Assembly (NCBI GenBank): GCA_965115825.1 | Contig: OZ220464.1 | Location: forward strand, 1,302,001 to 1,366,000 | Direction: 5' to 3' | DNA length: 64,000 nt | Source of the DNA: Bin87 sp965115825 | GTDB taxonomy: Bacteria; Chloroflexota; Dehalococcoidia; Lucifugimonadales; UBA3495 | Part shown: in pieces, positions 8,308-16,916 of the stretch | Position numbering within the stretch: position 1 is the stretch's first letter | Layout: the number at the start of each line of letters is the position of its first letter | Notes under the pieces: model-generated | The model's database searches: none | Told to the model about the DNA's origin: nothing | Seen by the model: the letters and a program-made list of their open reading frames with translations, nothing else | Program-made: the position numbers and the translations under genes

Positions 8308-9147
8308 ATGGAGCGCTCAAACTCAAAACGATTGGACGGCAAAGTCGCCCTCATCACCGGCGGCGGCCGCGGCATCGGCCAGGCCATCGCCCGCGCCTAC
8401 GCCGCCGAGGGCGCCAAACTCGCCCTCGCCGCCCGCTCCGACGCCGAGTTGCAGGAAACCGCCCAAAGCATCGCCTCCCAATTCGGCGCCCCCGTCATCA
8501 CCGTAACCACCGATGTCACCGACCGCGCCCAGGTGGAAAACGCCGTAGCCCATACCCTGCGCCGCTACCACGCCATCGACATCTTGGTCAACAACGCCGG
8601 CAACGCCGGCGAAATCGGCCCCCTCTGGCGGCTCGACCCCGACCGCTGGGCTAACACCATCGCCGTTCACGTCCTGGGAACCTTCTACGGCTGCCGCGCC
8701 GCCATTCCCCCAATGCTAAAGCAAGGCAGCGGCCGCATCATCAATATGTCCGGCGTCGGCGGCCCCAATGACACCTCTTACGATGCCGCCAAAACCGCCA
8801 TCGTCAACCTTACCGAAAACCTCAGCATTGAACTCGCCGGCTCCGGCATTGCCGTCAACGCCATCAGCCCTGGTTCCATCCACACCCGTATGTGGGAAGA
8901 AGTCCGAGACATGGCCTTGGCCGCCGGCGACGCCGAGCTTTACCAAAAAGGCGTCTCCGTTACCTCCGGCGGCGGCGCATCCATCACACGAGCCGCCCAA
9001 CTCGCCGTGCTGCTCGGCAGCGACGAATGCGACGGCCTCTCCGGACGCCTCATCCGCGCCGCCAGCGACCCCTTCACAGACATCCCCGCCAACATCGACG
9101 CCATCATGTCCTCCGAAGCCTACCTGCTCCGCCGCGTCAACCCCTAG
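8308..9147 (+). CDS. short-chain dehydrogenase/reductase
   Basis: 279 residues from the ATG at 8308, which has GGAGG seven bases upstream; an in-frame ATG 72 bases earlier lacks a site. It shows the nucleotide-binding TGGGRGIG, the NNAG motif after strand 4, the catalytic Ser in NMSGVGG and YDAAK as the Tyr-xxx-Lys pair (here Y-D-A-A-K). These are the marks of a classical SDR that oxidises or reduces an alcohol or ketone with NAD(P). It is transcribed divergently from the HD/APH pair. The substrate is unknown. Confidence 0.88.
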   Translation: MERSNSKRLDGKVALITGGGRGIGQAIARAYAAEGAKLALAARSDAELQETAQSIASQFGAPVITVTTDVTDRAQVENAVAHTLRRYHAIDILVNNAGNAGEIGPLWRLDPDRWANTIAVHVLGTFYGCRAAIPPMLKQGSGRIINMSGVGGPNDTSYDAAKTAIVNLTENLSIELAGSGIAVNAISPGSIHTRMWEEVRDMALAAGDAELYQKGVSVTSGGGASITRAAQLAVLLGSDECDGLSGRLIRAASDPFTDIPANIDAIMSSEAYLLRRVNP

Positions 9148-9205
9148 CCACCCGCAGCTCCTCCTCGCCGGCATTCCCAGACGAGGAGGAGTCAATCTTG
9201 CGATA

Positions 9206-10531
9206 TCAAACATCCTCCGACTCCCTCGCCGACATTCCCCTTGCCAGCGAAGGATGCCGCGGCGGCCTCGCCAACAGCAGCGCGCCCGCCGTCAGCCCTC
9301 CCAACGCCGCATATATCACAAACGCTATCCCGTATCCGCCAGCGAAGTCATACACCAGCCCCGACGCCACCGCGCCAACAGCCTGCCCCAGCGATGTGAA
9401 CGGCTCCGTAACCCCCCGTATCGTCGCCAGCGACTGCCGCCCGAAAAAGTTCGCGTAGGCCACCGGCGGCGCCACCAGGATCCCCGCCACCGACACGCCG
9501 AACAGTCCCGCCGCAAAATACGCCAGCCACACCGTGTCCGCCGCCACAAAAATCCCGCATGCCGTCGCCATCACCAGCGCCACTATCGCATACGTGTACG
9601 ATACCCGCACCTTTTCCAATACCCGCCCCCACAGCAGGCTCCCCACCCCCGTTCCCGCCGCGTTCACCACGATGCTCAGCTGCGACAGCGCCAGGTCTAT
9701 CCCCTTGGAGCGCAGCACGTCGGCCTGATACGTATTCGTTCCCGCCTGCAACAAAAACAGAAACCCGGTGCCCAATGCCAAAACCCACAGCGCCGGAGTC
9801 CTCAAAGCCTCCCGCGTCGTCCACTCAATACCCTCCTCAGCCTGTTGCGCCTCCGCAGCGGGCCTAGCTTGCACGGCGCCGTCCGCCCCGTCGGGTTCGT
9901 CGCCGTCCGGCAGCAAGCCCACATCCTCCGGGCGCTGAGCGATTAGCAGCGAAGCCGGCCCCAATGCAATGGCGTACACCATGAGGCCCAGCACAATCCA
10001 CGCCGTTTCCCACCCCCATACCACGCTGACCCACGTCGCCGCCAGCGGAAACGCCACCATACCGCCCGAATGCGACAGGAACAGCAGACCTGTAGCCCGC
10101 CCCCGCTTGCGCACAAACCAGCGGCCTACCACCGTCGCCGGCCCCACGTTCAGCGGACTGCTGAACATAATTCTCCCCACCGCCAGCGCAGCGTAGAAAA
10201 TAACGATATGCGCCGACAGCCACGCCATCGCCATCGTACTCATCCCGATAATAACTATCCCTAGAACCAGCACCACCCGCGCCCCATATCGGTCAATGGC
10301 CCATCCCACCGGCGGCGAGGCCCCAGTAGCCAGCAGCCCCCCCACGGCGGCGGCCCCGCCGGTAAGCGCGCGACTCCATCCCGTATCCTCCACTATCAGC
10401 GGCACGAACACCGCAAAAGTGAGACTGCCCGCCGCGTTGCGGACAAACATGCTGCTGCCCGCCGCCCCCAGCGCCATCCAGCCATAATAAAACGGCAGCC
10501 GACGGGAGAGATAAACAATGAGAATGTGCAT
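9206..10531 (-). CDS. major facilitator superfamily transporter
   Basis: A 441-residue integral membrane protein with about twelve hydrophobic segments and a central cytoplasmic loop (about residues 205-230, rich in Asp, Glu and Gln). The loop GWAIDRYGARVVL between segments 2 and 3 matches the family signature. The N-terminus (RRLPFYYGWMALG) resembles the monocarboxylate/oxalate-formate antiporter-like MFS group, so a small organic acid is a reasonable guess. It ends beside the SDR, convergent with it, and directly follows the TOPRIM gene on the same strand with no spacing. Confidence 0.85.
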   Translation of the reverse strand: MHILIVYLSRRLPFYYGWMALGAAGSSMFVRNAAGSLTFAVFVPLIVEDTGWSRALTGGAAAVGGLLATGASPPVGWAIDRYGARVVLVLGIVIIGMSTMAMAWLSAHIVIFYAALAVGRIMFSSPLNVGPATVVGRWFVRKRGRATGLLFLSHSGGMVAFPLAATWVSVVWGWETAWIVLGLMVYAIALGPASLLIAQRPEDVGLLPDGDEPDGADGAVQARPAAEAQQAEEGIEWTTREALRTPALWVLALGTGFLFLLQAGTNTYQADVLRSKGIDLALSQLSIVVNAAGTGVGSLLWGRVLEKVRVSYTYAIVALVMATACGIFVAADTVWLAYFAAGLFGVSVAGILVAPPVAYANFFGRQSLATIRGVTEPFTSLGQAVGAVASGLVYDFAGGYGIAFVIYAALGGLTAGALLLARPPRHPSLARGMSARESEDV

Positions 10532-11146
10532 TCAGCTACGCGCCCCCAATCCTCTCAGCGCCGCAATAGTATCATCCCGAAACCGCGCCCACGAAGCCAC
10601 CTGCTCCAGCGGCCCGCCCACCGGAAGATTTTGCAGCAATTGGCGACGAAACCCTGGAAAGCCGCGCTGCGCATTCCGACGTCGTCTCCCGCTCTTTTCG
10701 CTTGCTTCAAGCAGCGCAGTTTCCAGCGCCGCTTTGGGATTGGCCATTCGCTCTACTTCGGCGGGAGCCGGTAAGTTCAATGGCGCTCTACCGTGCGGCC
10801 TCCGGACTGCCCTGCGTATGGCTGCCTCATCCAGGATCAGCCATGCCTCCGTCATACGCACCGGAACCATTCCCACCCATAGGCCGTTATATCCCGTTTG
10901 ACGAACCGCCTCGCCGATTTCTCCATACCTGGCCTCTACGCCGGCGCGGTCAGCATCCCGATGCACAAACAATAAATCAATATCTCCAAACTGCCCTAAA
11001 CCCAGCCCGACCTTCTCCCTTAGCAAGCGTCCTGTGTTGGAAGTCAGCTGTTCAATTTCCGTTATTCCCTGCTGACGCATCAACGCCTCAATGTGGAAAG
11101 CTAGCGCATCGTCTGACGCCCCCTCACAAATCAGCAAAAACCGCAT
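10532..11146 (-). CDS. TOPRIM-fold protein paired with AAA ATPase (DUF4276-like)
   Basis: 204 residues from the ATG at 11146. The N-terminus MRFLLICEGASDDA gives the TOPRIM Glu, and DLLFVHRDADRAG (about residues 57-69) gives the DxD metal-binding motif, as in OLD-family nucleases and primases. A Lys/Arg-rich region and the EAWLILD motif follow. Its ATG overlaps the stop of the AAA ATPase gene (TAATG), so the two are translationally coupled. An SMC-like ATPase plus a TOPRIM partner is the layout of split OLD-type and PARIS-type anti-phage systems. The exact DUF assignment is from memory. Confidence 0.75.
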   Translation of the reverse strand: MRFLLICEGASDDALAFHIEALMRQQGITEIEQLTSNTGRLLREKVGLGLGQFGDIDLLFVHRDADRAGVEARYGEIGEAVRQTGYNGLWVGMVPVRMTEAWLILDEAAIRRAVRRPHGRAPLNLPAPAEVERMANPKAALETALLEASEKSGRRRRNAQRGFPGFRRQLLQNLPVGGPLEQVASWARFRDDTIAALRGLGARS

Positions 11147-12582
11147 TACAGTACGGCCTCCCAAAACTCCCGTGGAAACGCTATCTGCCCAGCCTCCGGC
11201 GGCATCAAATACGACTGCAAAGACAGCAAGCCAATACCTTTCCGCGGGTTCCCCTCCGTTCGCCAGGATCCTTCTATCGGGTAGCACTTCAGTGGGCGAA
11301 CGGTTCCGCCGGCTCCGTATGCCCTGGCCGGGTTCTTTGCCAGCGCCAGGTCCTCCCGGCTCTGCAATTGCACAAAATACGGCGAATGCGTGGCTACTAT
11401 CACTTGGCGCAACGGGTTTTCGATACCCACCTCTTCATTCGGATCAACCGCTATATCATGCAAAAGGCGGTTCATCTCTTCCAGCTTGGCCGGATGAATC
11501 CCATTCTCCGGCTCCTCCATGCAAAACACCCCGCTTTCGTAAAACACCTCTGAGAGCGCTACCAACGCCAGAAAGCGAAGCGTCCCGTCTGAAATGGAAT
11601 TGGCTCTCAACTTCACCCCGGAATCCTCTTCCAGCTCCAACGAAAACAATTGCCTCACATCATCCTGTACCACCCTGACCATGTACACCGGAACCAGCGA
11701 CGACAGACGAATAGACACCATCGCAAAAACGTCCTCCGGCTCGTCGCCATATTCCTCCGCTATATTCGCCAGATGACGCAGCGTCGCCGGTATGTGCGCC
11801 CCGTTGGCCCCAACCCCCGGCGGCTGCGTATATCGGTCCGGCCGACGCATCGCCGCCGGATCCAGCGCCAGCGTCCGCCAGCTTTGCATCTCCCTCCGCG
11901 CCGCCAGTATCGTTGGCGTCGCCGACGTGTTCTCAGTCCCGATTATCGTCCGCGTCGCCCCCCTCGCCGGCCACGGCCTCCCCCTCCCGTGAGACCCGCC
12001 ATCCTGATGCACCACAATCGCCGCCTGTTCCGATTCCGGGTCAATCTGCGTCGATATAAACCCGCTGCGGGCGTGCCGATTGTTGTACACCACGCTGTCG
12101 CGAAACTTCCCCTTGCTGTGAGGAAACTTCAAATGCCGCGCCGCCTGTCCCGTGATAATAGGCCGCAGCTCTTCTCGTTCCAGCGCCAGCCCCCCCAGCA
12201 GGCCTCCCGTCGCCGACGGCGGCTCATACCGAAAAGCGACTTCATACCGCAAAAACGATGACGACGCCTCCGCTTCCCGTCCAAAATCATCCCGCACATT
12301 CCGCCCCACTATCATCTCCGCTGCGAACTCCATCCGGTTGACCCTTTCGCCGCCGCCGTAAAACAGCAGGTCGGCGATGTCACCGGTCTCCTCCCCCGCA
12401 TTCCGAATTTTCAGCGCAGCGTCGTTGATGGTGTGCTCGGTCAGCAGCGACAGAAACCGAATCGCGTCAAAAATGTTGGACTTGCCCACGCCGTTAGGCC
12501 CGGCAATGCAGGTGTACGGCCCGAAATCCAGCGCGAAATCCACCAGATTCTTAAATCCGTTGACTTCCAGTCGAGTCAGCAT
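11146..12582 (-). CDS. SMC/OLD-like AAA ATPase of a two-gene putative defence module
   Basis: A 478-residue AAA_21-type ATPase. It begins MLTRLEVNGFKNL, the typical RecF/OLD start, and has a Walker A of the form GPNGVGKSN at about residues 29-37. Near the C-terminus, FCMEEPENGIHP is the Walker B with catalytic Glu, and VIVATHSPYFV is the switch His. A Q/S-rich signature region (SDGTLRFLALVAL) precedes Walker B. There is no built-in nuclease domain; the downstream, overlapping gene provides a TOPRIM. ATP-gated nuclease activity against invading DNA is the likely role, by analogy with OLD and PARIS systems. Confidence 0.85.
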   Translation of the reverse strand: MLTRLEVNGFKNLVDFALDFGPYTCIAGPNGVGKSNIFDAIRFLSLLTEHTINDAALKIRNAGEETGDIADLLFYGGGERVNRMEFAAEMIVGRNVRDDFGREAEASSSFLRYEVAFRYEPPSATGGLLGGLALEREELRPIITGQAARHLKFPHSKGKFRDSVVYNNRHARSGFISTQIDPESEQAAIVVHQDGGSHGRGRPWPARGATRTIIGTENTSATPTILAARREMQSWRTLALDPAAMRRPDRYTQPPGVGANGAHIPATLRHLANIAEEYGDEPEDVFAMVSIRLSSLVPVYMVRVVQDDVRQLFSLELEEDSGVKLRANSISDGTLRFLALVALSEVFYESGVFCMEEPENGIHPAKLEEMNRLLHDIAVDPNEEVGIENPLRQVIVATHSPYFVQLQSREDLALAKNPARAYGAGGTVRPLKCYPIEGSWRTEGNPRKGIGLLSLQSYLMPPEAGQIAFPREFWEAVL

Positions 12583-12832
12583 TTCGGCCTCCTGTCGGCG
12601 CCCCTCACGATACGCCGCATTCTAGCACGCCCGCCCCCAACCCCACACGGCGCCCCCGGCCTACTCGCCGACCTGTCCACGCTGACCTGCCCGCCCCCCG
12701 ACGCCACCTCGCAAGCCCACAGTCTGCTTCGAGTCCATCAACCCGTCCCCAACTCTATACTGCAATCCCCCCGCATACTCTCCGAGGCCGCCTCACTATG
12801 CACCTGTCCCCAACGCTACCAGGCAATCCACC

Positions 12833-14614
12833 TCATCGCTCCGCCCCGGTCAGATACTGGTGCATCTCACACGCAAACCACAGCGCCATACCCCCCGTCC
12901 GGTCATCGTGGCCGCTCACCGCCGCGCGGTTCAGATACGCCCGCATATCCGGCATCACGCCGGTGCTGATGCAGCCGTCCACCACGCCGCCGCTGTCATC
13001 AACCCGTTCCGACACTGCCCGCCAGCAAGCCTTCAACCCCGCCCTGTAACCGTCAGCGCCGCCCTCCATGCCGCCGTCAGCCCCACCATCCGCCAGCCAT
13101 CCCATCCGTAGCCCCCGCGCCAGCGCATAACCAACCATGCAGGTGGCGGTCAGCTCCCCCCATGCTCCCGGCGCGTCCACCAACTCTCCGAAAGTTCCCC
13201 AGGGCTGCTGCCGGCGAAGTACCGCCTCCAGATGCCGCCGGTGTCGCCGCGCCAGTTCAGCGCGCGCCGGATGCTCCGTCGGCAGGTATGTCAGCGCTTC
13301 CGCGTAGCCCAACGCCGCAAAACCGTTGCCCCGACTCCAAAAGTGCGGCGCAGAGCGCGCGTGCTTGAACAAGCCCCCGCTGTCCTGAACGTCGCCCCCG
13401 TCGGTGAGGAACGCCGCCATCATATCGGCGTACTTGTCTGCTCCCGACATACGATAAGCCCGGCCCAGCATCGCCCCGACGTAAAACATATCCTCCACCC
13501 GAAAATCCGGATCGCACGGCGCCGGCGCCCGACCCTCCCCTCGCGATATAAAACGGTCGGCAGCGTAGTAGAACAGCCGACGGTACGCCTCATCGCCCGT
13601 ATAATCCGCCAGCCGAGCCGCCCACACCACGCCGGCCAGCGCCGCGCCCCCGGCCTCCGCCAGATACGCCGGAGGGTCGGCGGCAATGGGCGCAGTCAGC
13701 TCCGCAATCCCGGCCGTTGGACTCCCGCCGCCGGCGTCCAGCGCCGCCAGCCGCAACCGTCCGCTGATGCCCACCCCCTGAGTGTAATTCACCGGATCCA
13801 GCGCGTAGCCGTACCCTCCCGCCAGTACGCGGGCAATCTCAATCGGCGTCCGGTTGCGCCGCGCCTCCAGCGCCAGCCGCCCCGACGACGCCGGCGCGTC
13901 CCCATCTTTCCCCATCGCTGCCCACAACGTTCGCAGCGCCTCGGTCAACCCCGTCCAGTGAGTGGTCAGCCGCAGCCCGGGTATCGTCCCCGGCGCGTCC
14001 GCCGCCGGCCGACCCAGCGCAGCCAGCAGCGAGTCGTCGCCGGCCATAACCGCCGCGTTCACCGCTCCTGCCGTCTTGCTTCCCACTGCTGCCGCATTCG
14101 CCTCCCACCGGGCCGCGTCCCCATCGTCATCCGACAGGACAACCTCCACCACCAAATCCGGGGCCTGGTAGCAAATCCAACGCCACAGGTAGCGGCGTTC
14201 CGGAGCCGCTGCGTCAAAGTAAAACCCATCCTGCGGCGGGTATCCGTGAGCCAGGTCAGCCTTGCGCTCCGACGCTTCCTCCCAGTCGCCGCCCGCCAGC
14301 GCGTCCGGGTTGGCTGCTGCGATAACGGATAGCGCCACGCCGGACGCCTGCGCCGCTGCGCTGCCCACGAATCGCTCCAACGCCGCCAGCATTCGCGGCG
14401 TATCCCTTGCTTCTCCTCGCAAACCCGCCACCAGCAACGCCGATGGCCGGTGCTCCGGATCCGCAAACGGCAACGTCCGCGTGTCCATCAGAGCCATAAT
14501 CGGACGCAGCCCCGGCGTCAGCCCAATGGCCGCCGATTGCCAGTAAGCCGGCTCCCGCTTGCGTATGAGATTAATCAGAGCCGCGTTAACGTCGGTAGGG
14601 TGCATCGTGGACAT
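12833..14614 (-). CDS. GH88/GH105-type glycosidase with an extra N-terminal domain
   Basis: 593 residues from the ATG at 14614; an in-frame start 84 bases upstream is also possible. Residues from about 310 to the end form an alpha/alpha barrel of the unsaturated rhamnogalacturonyl hydrolase kind: the catalytic-type Asp in VEDMFYVGAMLGRAYR, then SAPHFWSRGNGFAALG and late aromatic residues. The first roughly 300 residues are a separate domain with TRTLPFADPEHRPSALLVAG and VIAANPDALAG, which looks like a zinc-peptidase or esterase-like fold, but I cannot name it. No secretion signal is seen. It probably degrades a uronic-acid-containing oligosaccharide. There is no sugar-transport cluster nearby. 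Confidence 0.65.
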   Translation of the reverse strand: MSTMHPTDVNAALINLIRKREPAYWQSAAIGLTPGLRPIMALMDTRTLPFADPEHRPSALLVAGLRGEARDTPRMLAALERFVGSAAAQASGVALSVIAAANPDALAGGDWEEASERKADLAHGYPPQDGFYFDAAAPERRYLWRWICYQAPDLVVEVVLSDDDGDAARWEANAAAVGSKTAGAVNAAVMAGDDSLLAALGRPAADAPGTIPGLRLTTHWTGLTEALRTLWAAMGKDGDAPASSGRLALEARRNRTPIEIARVLAGGYGYALDPVNYTQGVGISGRLRLAALDAGGGSPTAGIAELTAPIAADPPAYLAEAGGAALAGVVWAARLADYTGDEAYRRLFYYAADRFISRGEGRAPAPCDPDFRVEDMFYVGAMLGRAYRMSGADKYADMMAAFLTDGGDVQDSGGLFKHARSAPHFWSRGNGFAALGYAEALTYLPTEHPARAELARRHRRHLEAVLRRQQPWGTFGELVDAPGAWGELTATCMVGYALARGLRMGWLADGGADGGMEGGADGYRAGLKACWRAVSERVDDSGGVVDGCISTGVMPDMRAYLNRAAVSGHDDRTGGMALWFACEMHQYLTGAER

Positions 14615-14704
14615 ATAACATCTCGCCGGAAAATCAGTCAGCTCGCTCAGCAGCCGGTCACATCGCGCCAATTCGCTCAGCAATCGCCACCACGCCAAAC
14701 GAGT

Positions 14705-14947
14705 TCATCGGTCTTCTCTTCGCTCATCAGCGGATGGATCAGGAGCATTAGCCTTCATACGATCCTCGACCAGTGTGAACACGCCCATCGCCAGACCGAT
14801 AAGGCCAAAGATCCCCCAACCGATGCTGAACGACCTGGTAATCTGGCACATGGCGGAATCGCCGGAGCAGCTGAAATACCAGCCCGCCGCTATGCCAATC
14901 AGCAGCAGACTCAACGCCGATACCACCATTCTTCGCCCTCCTTTCAC
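14705..14947 (-). CDS. small two-span membrane protein
   Basis: About 80 residues (74 if the internal ATG at 14929 is used). Two hydrophobic segments (VVSALSLLLIGIAAGWYF and IGWGIFGLIGLAMGVFTL) flank a short loop holding two Cys (CSGDSAMC), which may form a disulfide outside the membrane. The tail is charged (DPSADERREDR). A family cannot be named. It lies 90 bases upstream of the GH105-like gene on the same strand. Confidence 0.5.
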   Translation of the reverse strand: MKGGRRMVVSALSLLLIGIAAGWYFSCSGDSAMCQITRSFSIGWGIFGLIGLAMGVFTLVEDRMKANAPDPSADERREDR

Positions 14948-15103
14948 GCCTGATTACAGCGCAGCTCGGCTACACTATACCCCAACGCCCGCCGGCCGGC
15001 ATCACCAACCACACCCCATGCGCTTCCAAAACGCTCTCTTTCGCCGCTTGCGCCTCAACCGCGCACGACGTCCAATGCTCTGCTACATCGCAATTGCGGA
15101 GGC

Positions 15104-16885
15104 CTATGAGCAGAAGCTGGCAAGAATGGCGCGCACGGATTCATCAATGCTGGCGAAGATGGGCTGCATCGCAGCGTCTCCCATCACGTCGTTGCGGTTG
15201 ATGCGGCGGTTGGCGGCTTGACGCTCGGCTACCAACGCAGCGACCCGCCCGTGGGCGAGTTGGGATTGGGCCGCCAGGTTGCGGTGATGAGGATTGCGGC
15301 GGTTGTAGGCAGGGATGGGTAGGTTGCGAATCGGGCCAGTGTGGAAATGGCGGTCTGACGCACGCCCAGCGAGGTGAAAGAAATCGGCAAGAGCCGGAGC
15401 ATTAAACAACGCAGACAGATAGTGTATAGAAGTCTGCGGAGTGGCGGAGAGCCAGTACAGCGTGGAATCGATGACCGTTCCCGATGATACAACAGCGGAC
15501 GTCAACCAGGAACCTGCCTGTGTATAGACAACCGCAGGCGTATCTACCTTTTGCAGCCTGGCGGTTAGCTTGCCGATGTGGTCAATCTGTAAAGCCAGCG
15601 TAGCGGGGGACTTGGGTTTTTTGATTTGTACGTAATCGGCGTTAGCCGCCGACCAGTACAAGTTAAACTGTTGCACACCCCTGCCTTGGGGCAAATCGCG
15701 CAAAATCCCAGAATCATCGTCCGCAAATGGGGCAATTATGTTGAGGTGGCCGACGGTTCCGAATGGGATGATATGTTTGGAAAACAGGGCCGGCTTGGCG
15801 AATCGTTCCTCAATGCGACCGTCGCGGTCCAGACCTTTCCAATCCCCTTTACCCGGTTCAGTGTGGAATCGCACCAAACCGAGAGCGCGTTCGGCGTTTG
15901 CCTCGTCAAACACTACCAGAGACTGGGGAACCAACGTTGCGCCTTGACGGAACTCGGAGGCGTAAGCAGGGCTCGGAGTGACCGGGTAATCTCTGCGGTA
16001 GGAGTAGGTTAGGAGGGGCTTTACATCCTTCCAATCCATTTTGGCATTGACGCCGGTTCCCCTCTGCTCTTGTATTTTGGCGAGGGGTTTATAGCCAGGG
16101 TTCTGGCGGTTCGCCGGTACTTTAGTCCCGAACAACACCGAGGAGTTCGCTTGCGGGAAAGGAGGCGCCTGGACATTATAAAAGTCCCAGGCATCTTTGC
16201 TCAGGTCAACGTGCGTTCCGGCTTCCGCCTCCTGGCGCAAGGTCCAGTTGCCGGAACGGAAGTTGGCCCAATGACGGGCGCGGAGGGCTGCGTAGGGGAG
16301 GACAAAACCGAACTTGCCGCCGGTTTTAAGGTAGAGGTCAACGCAGGTGGCGACAAAGGTAGCCGCCAGGTCGTTCTGCGTAGCCAGGTTGGCGCCGGCC
16401 CACAGACCGCGAGCTGCGGCGTGTTCGCGGAAAGTGTCCTGCCGGTCGCTAGCCATGGCGTTATAGACAACCCAGGGAGGGTTGCCGACCAGGCGGGTGA
16501 CGCCGAGCTCGGCAAGTCGCAAAGGCTGTATAAGGTTGGCGATGTACCATTTCCAGACCTTGTTGCGTCCGGTGGCGATGTAGTTGCGCAGGCGGCGGTA
16601 GAGGTCGATGGCGACCTGACTATCCGCAGCGGTAGGCAGGCTGAGGACAGCGGAGAGGTCTGCCTCGGAATGGGGAAACTCAGGACGGTTGGCGTGGTCG
16701 AATATGTGCTCAAGGAGCTGGGAGAATTGGTCATGGAGCATGAGGGAGGCGGGCATTCGGATTGGGTTGTCAGGCTCGTCGGTGGGAATGTCCAAGGTTG
16801 CGCCCATTTCCAGGGAGCTGCCTCTGTGTCGAAACTGCCATTGCAGACTGTCGCCGAGATGAACATTGTCGTCGGCGTTTGACAC
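15104..16885 (-). CDS. C-terminal half of a split type IIG-like restriction-modification enzyme
   Basis: About 593 residues if restarted at GTG 16885, though the codons between the stop at 16895 and this GTG are in the same frame as the upstream gene. It carries the N6-adenine methyltransferase motif IV as NPPW (VTRLVGNPPWVVYNAM) and then a long region with GFVLPYAALRARHW and a C-terminal target-recognition type section (LYWLSATPQTSIHYLSALF). It therefore completes the methylase whose SAM-binding motif I is in the preceding gene. No ribosome site precedes the GTG. Whether this half is made as a separate polypeptide is doubtful. Confidence 0.65.
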   Translation of the reverse strand: MSNADDNVHLGDSLQWQFRHRGSSLEMGATLDIPTDEPDNPIRMPASLMLHDQFSQLLEHIFDHANRPEFPHSEADLSAVLSLPTAADSQVAIDLYRRLRNYIATGRNKVWKWYIANLIQPLRLAELGVTRLVGNPPWVVYNAMASDRQDTFREHAAARGLWAGANLATQNDLAATFVATCVDLYLKTGGKFGFVLPYAALRARHWANFRSGNWTLRQEAEAGTHVDLSKDAWDFYNVQAPPFPQANSSVLFGTKVPANRQNPGYKPLAKIQEQRGTGVNAKMDWKDVKPLLTYSYRRDYPVTPSPAYASEFRQGATLVPQSLVVFDEANAERALGLVRFHTEPGKGDWKGLDRDGRIEERFAKPALFSKHIIPFGTVGHLNIIAPFADDDSGILRDLPQGRGVQQFNLYWSAANADYVQIKKPKSPATLALQIDHIGKLTARLQKVDTPAVVYTQAGSWLTSAVVSSGTVIDSTLYWLSATPQTSIHYLSALFNAPALADFFHLAGRASDRHFHTGPIRNLPIPAYNRRNPHHRNLAAQSQLAHGRVAALVAERQAANRRINRNDVMGDAAMQPIFASIDESVRAILASFCS

Positions 16886-16916
16886 AAAAGCATCTTATGC
16901 TTTTGTGTCAAACGCC
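16874..16916. repeat. perfect 20-bp inverted repeat with 3-base loop inside the RM gene
   Basis: The arms GGCGTTTGACACAAAAGCAT (16874-16893) and its exact complement (16897-16916) are separated by CTT. The palindrome sits between the two halves of the methylase and contains the TAA (16895-16897 on the minus strand) that ends the first half. The frame is otherwise continuous across it. This is the typical footprint of a replication template switch, or a chimeric assembly join. Confidence 0.9.

Noticed and set aside
16895..16897. A recoded stop in the RM gene, like the selenoproteins.
   Set aside because: The stop is TAA, not TGA, and lies in a perfect palindrome rather than before a SECIS-like hairpin.
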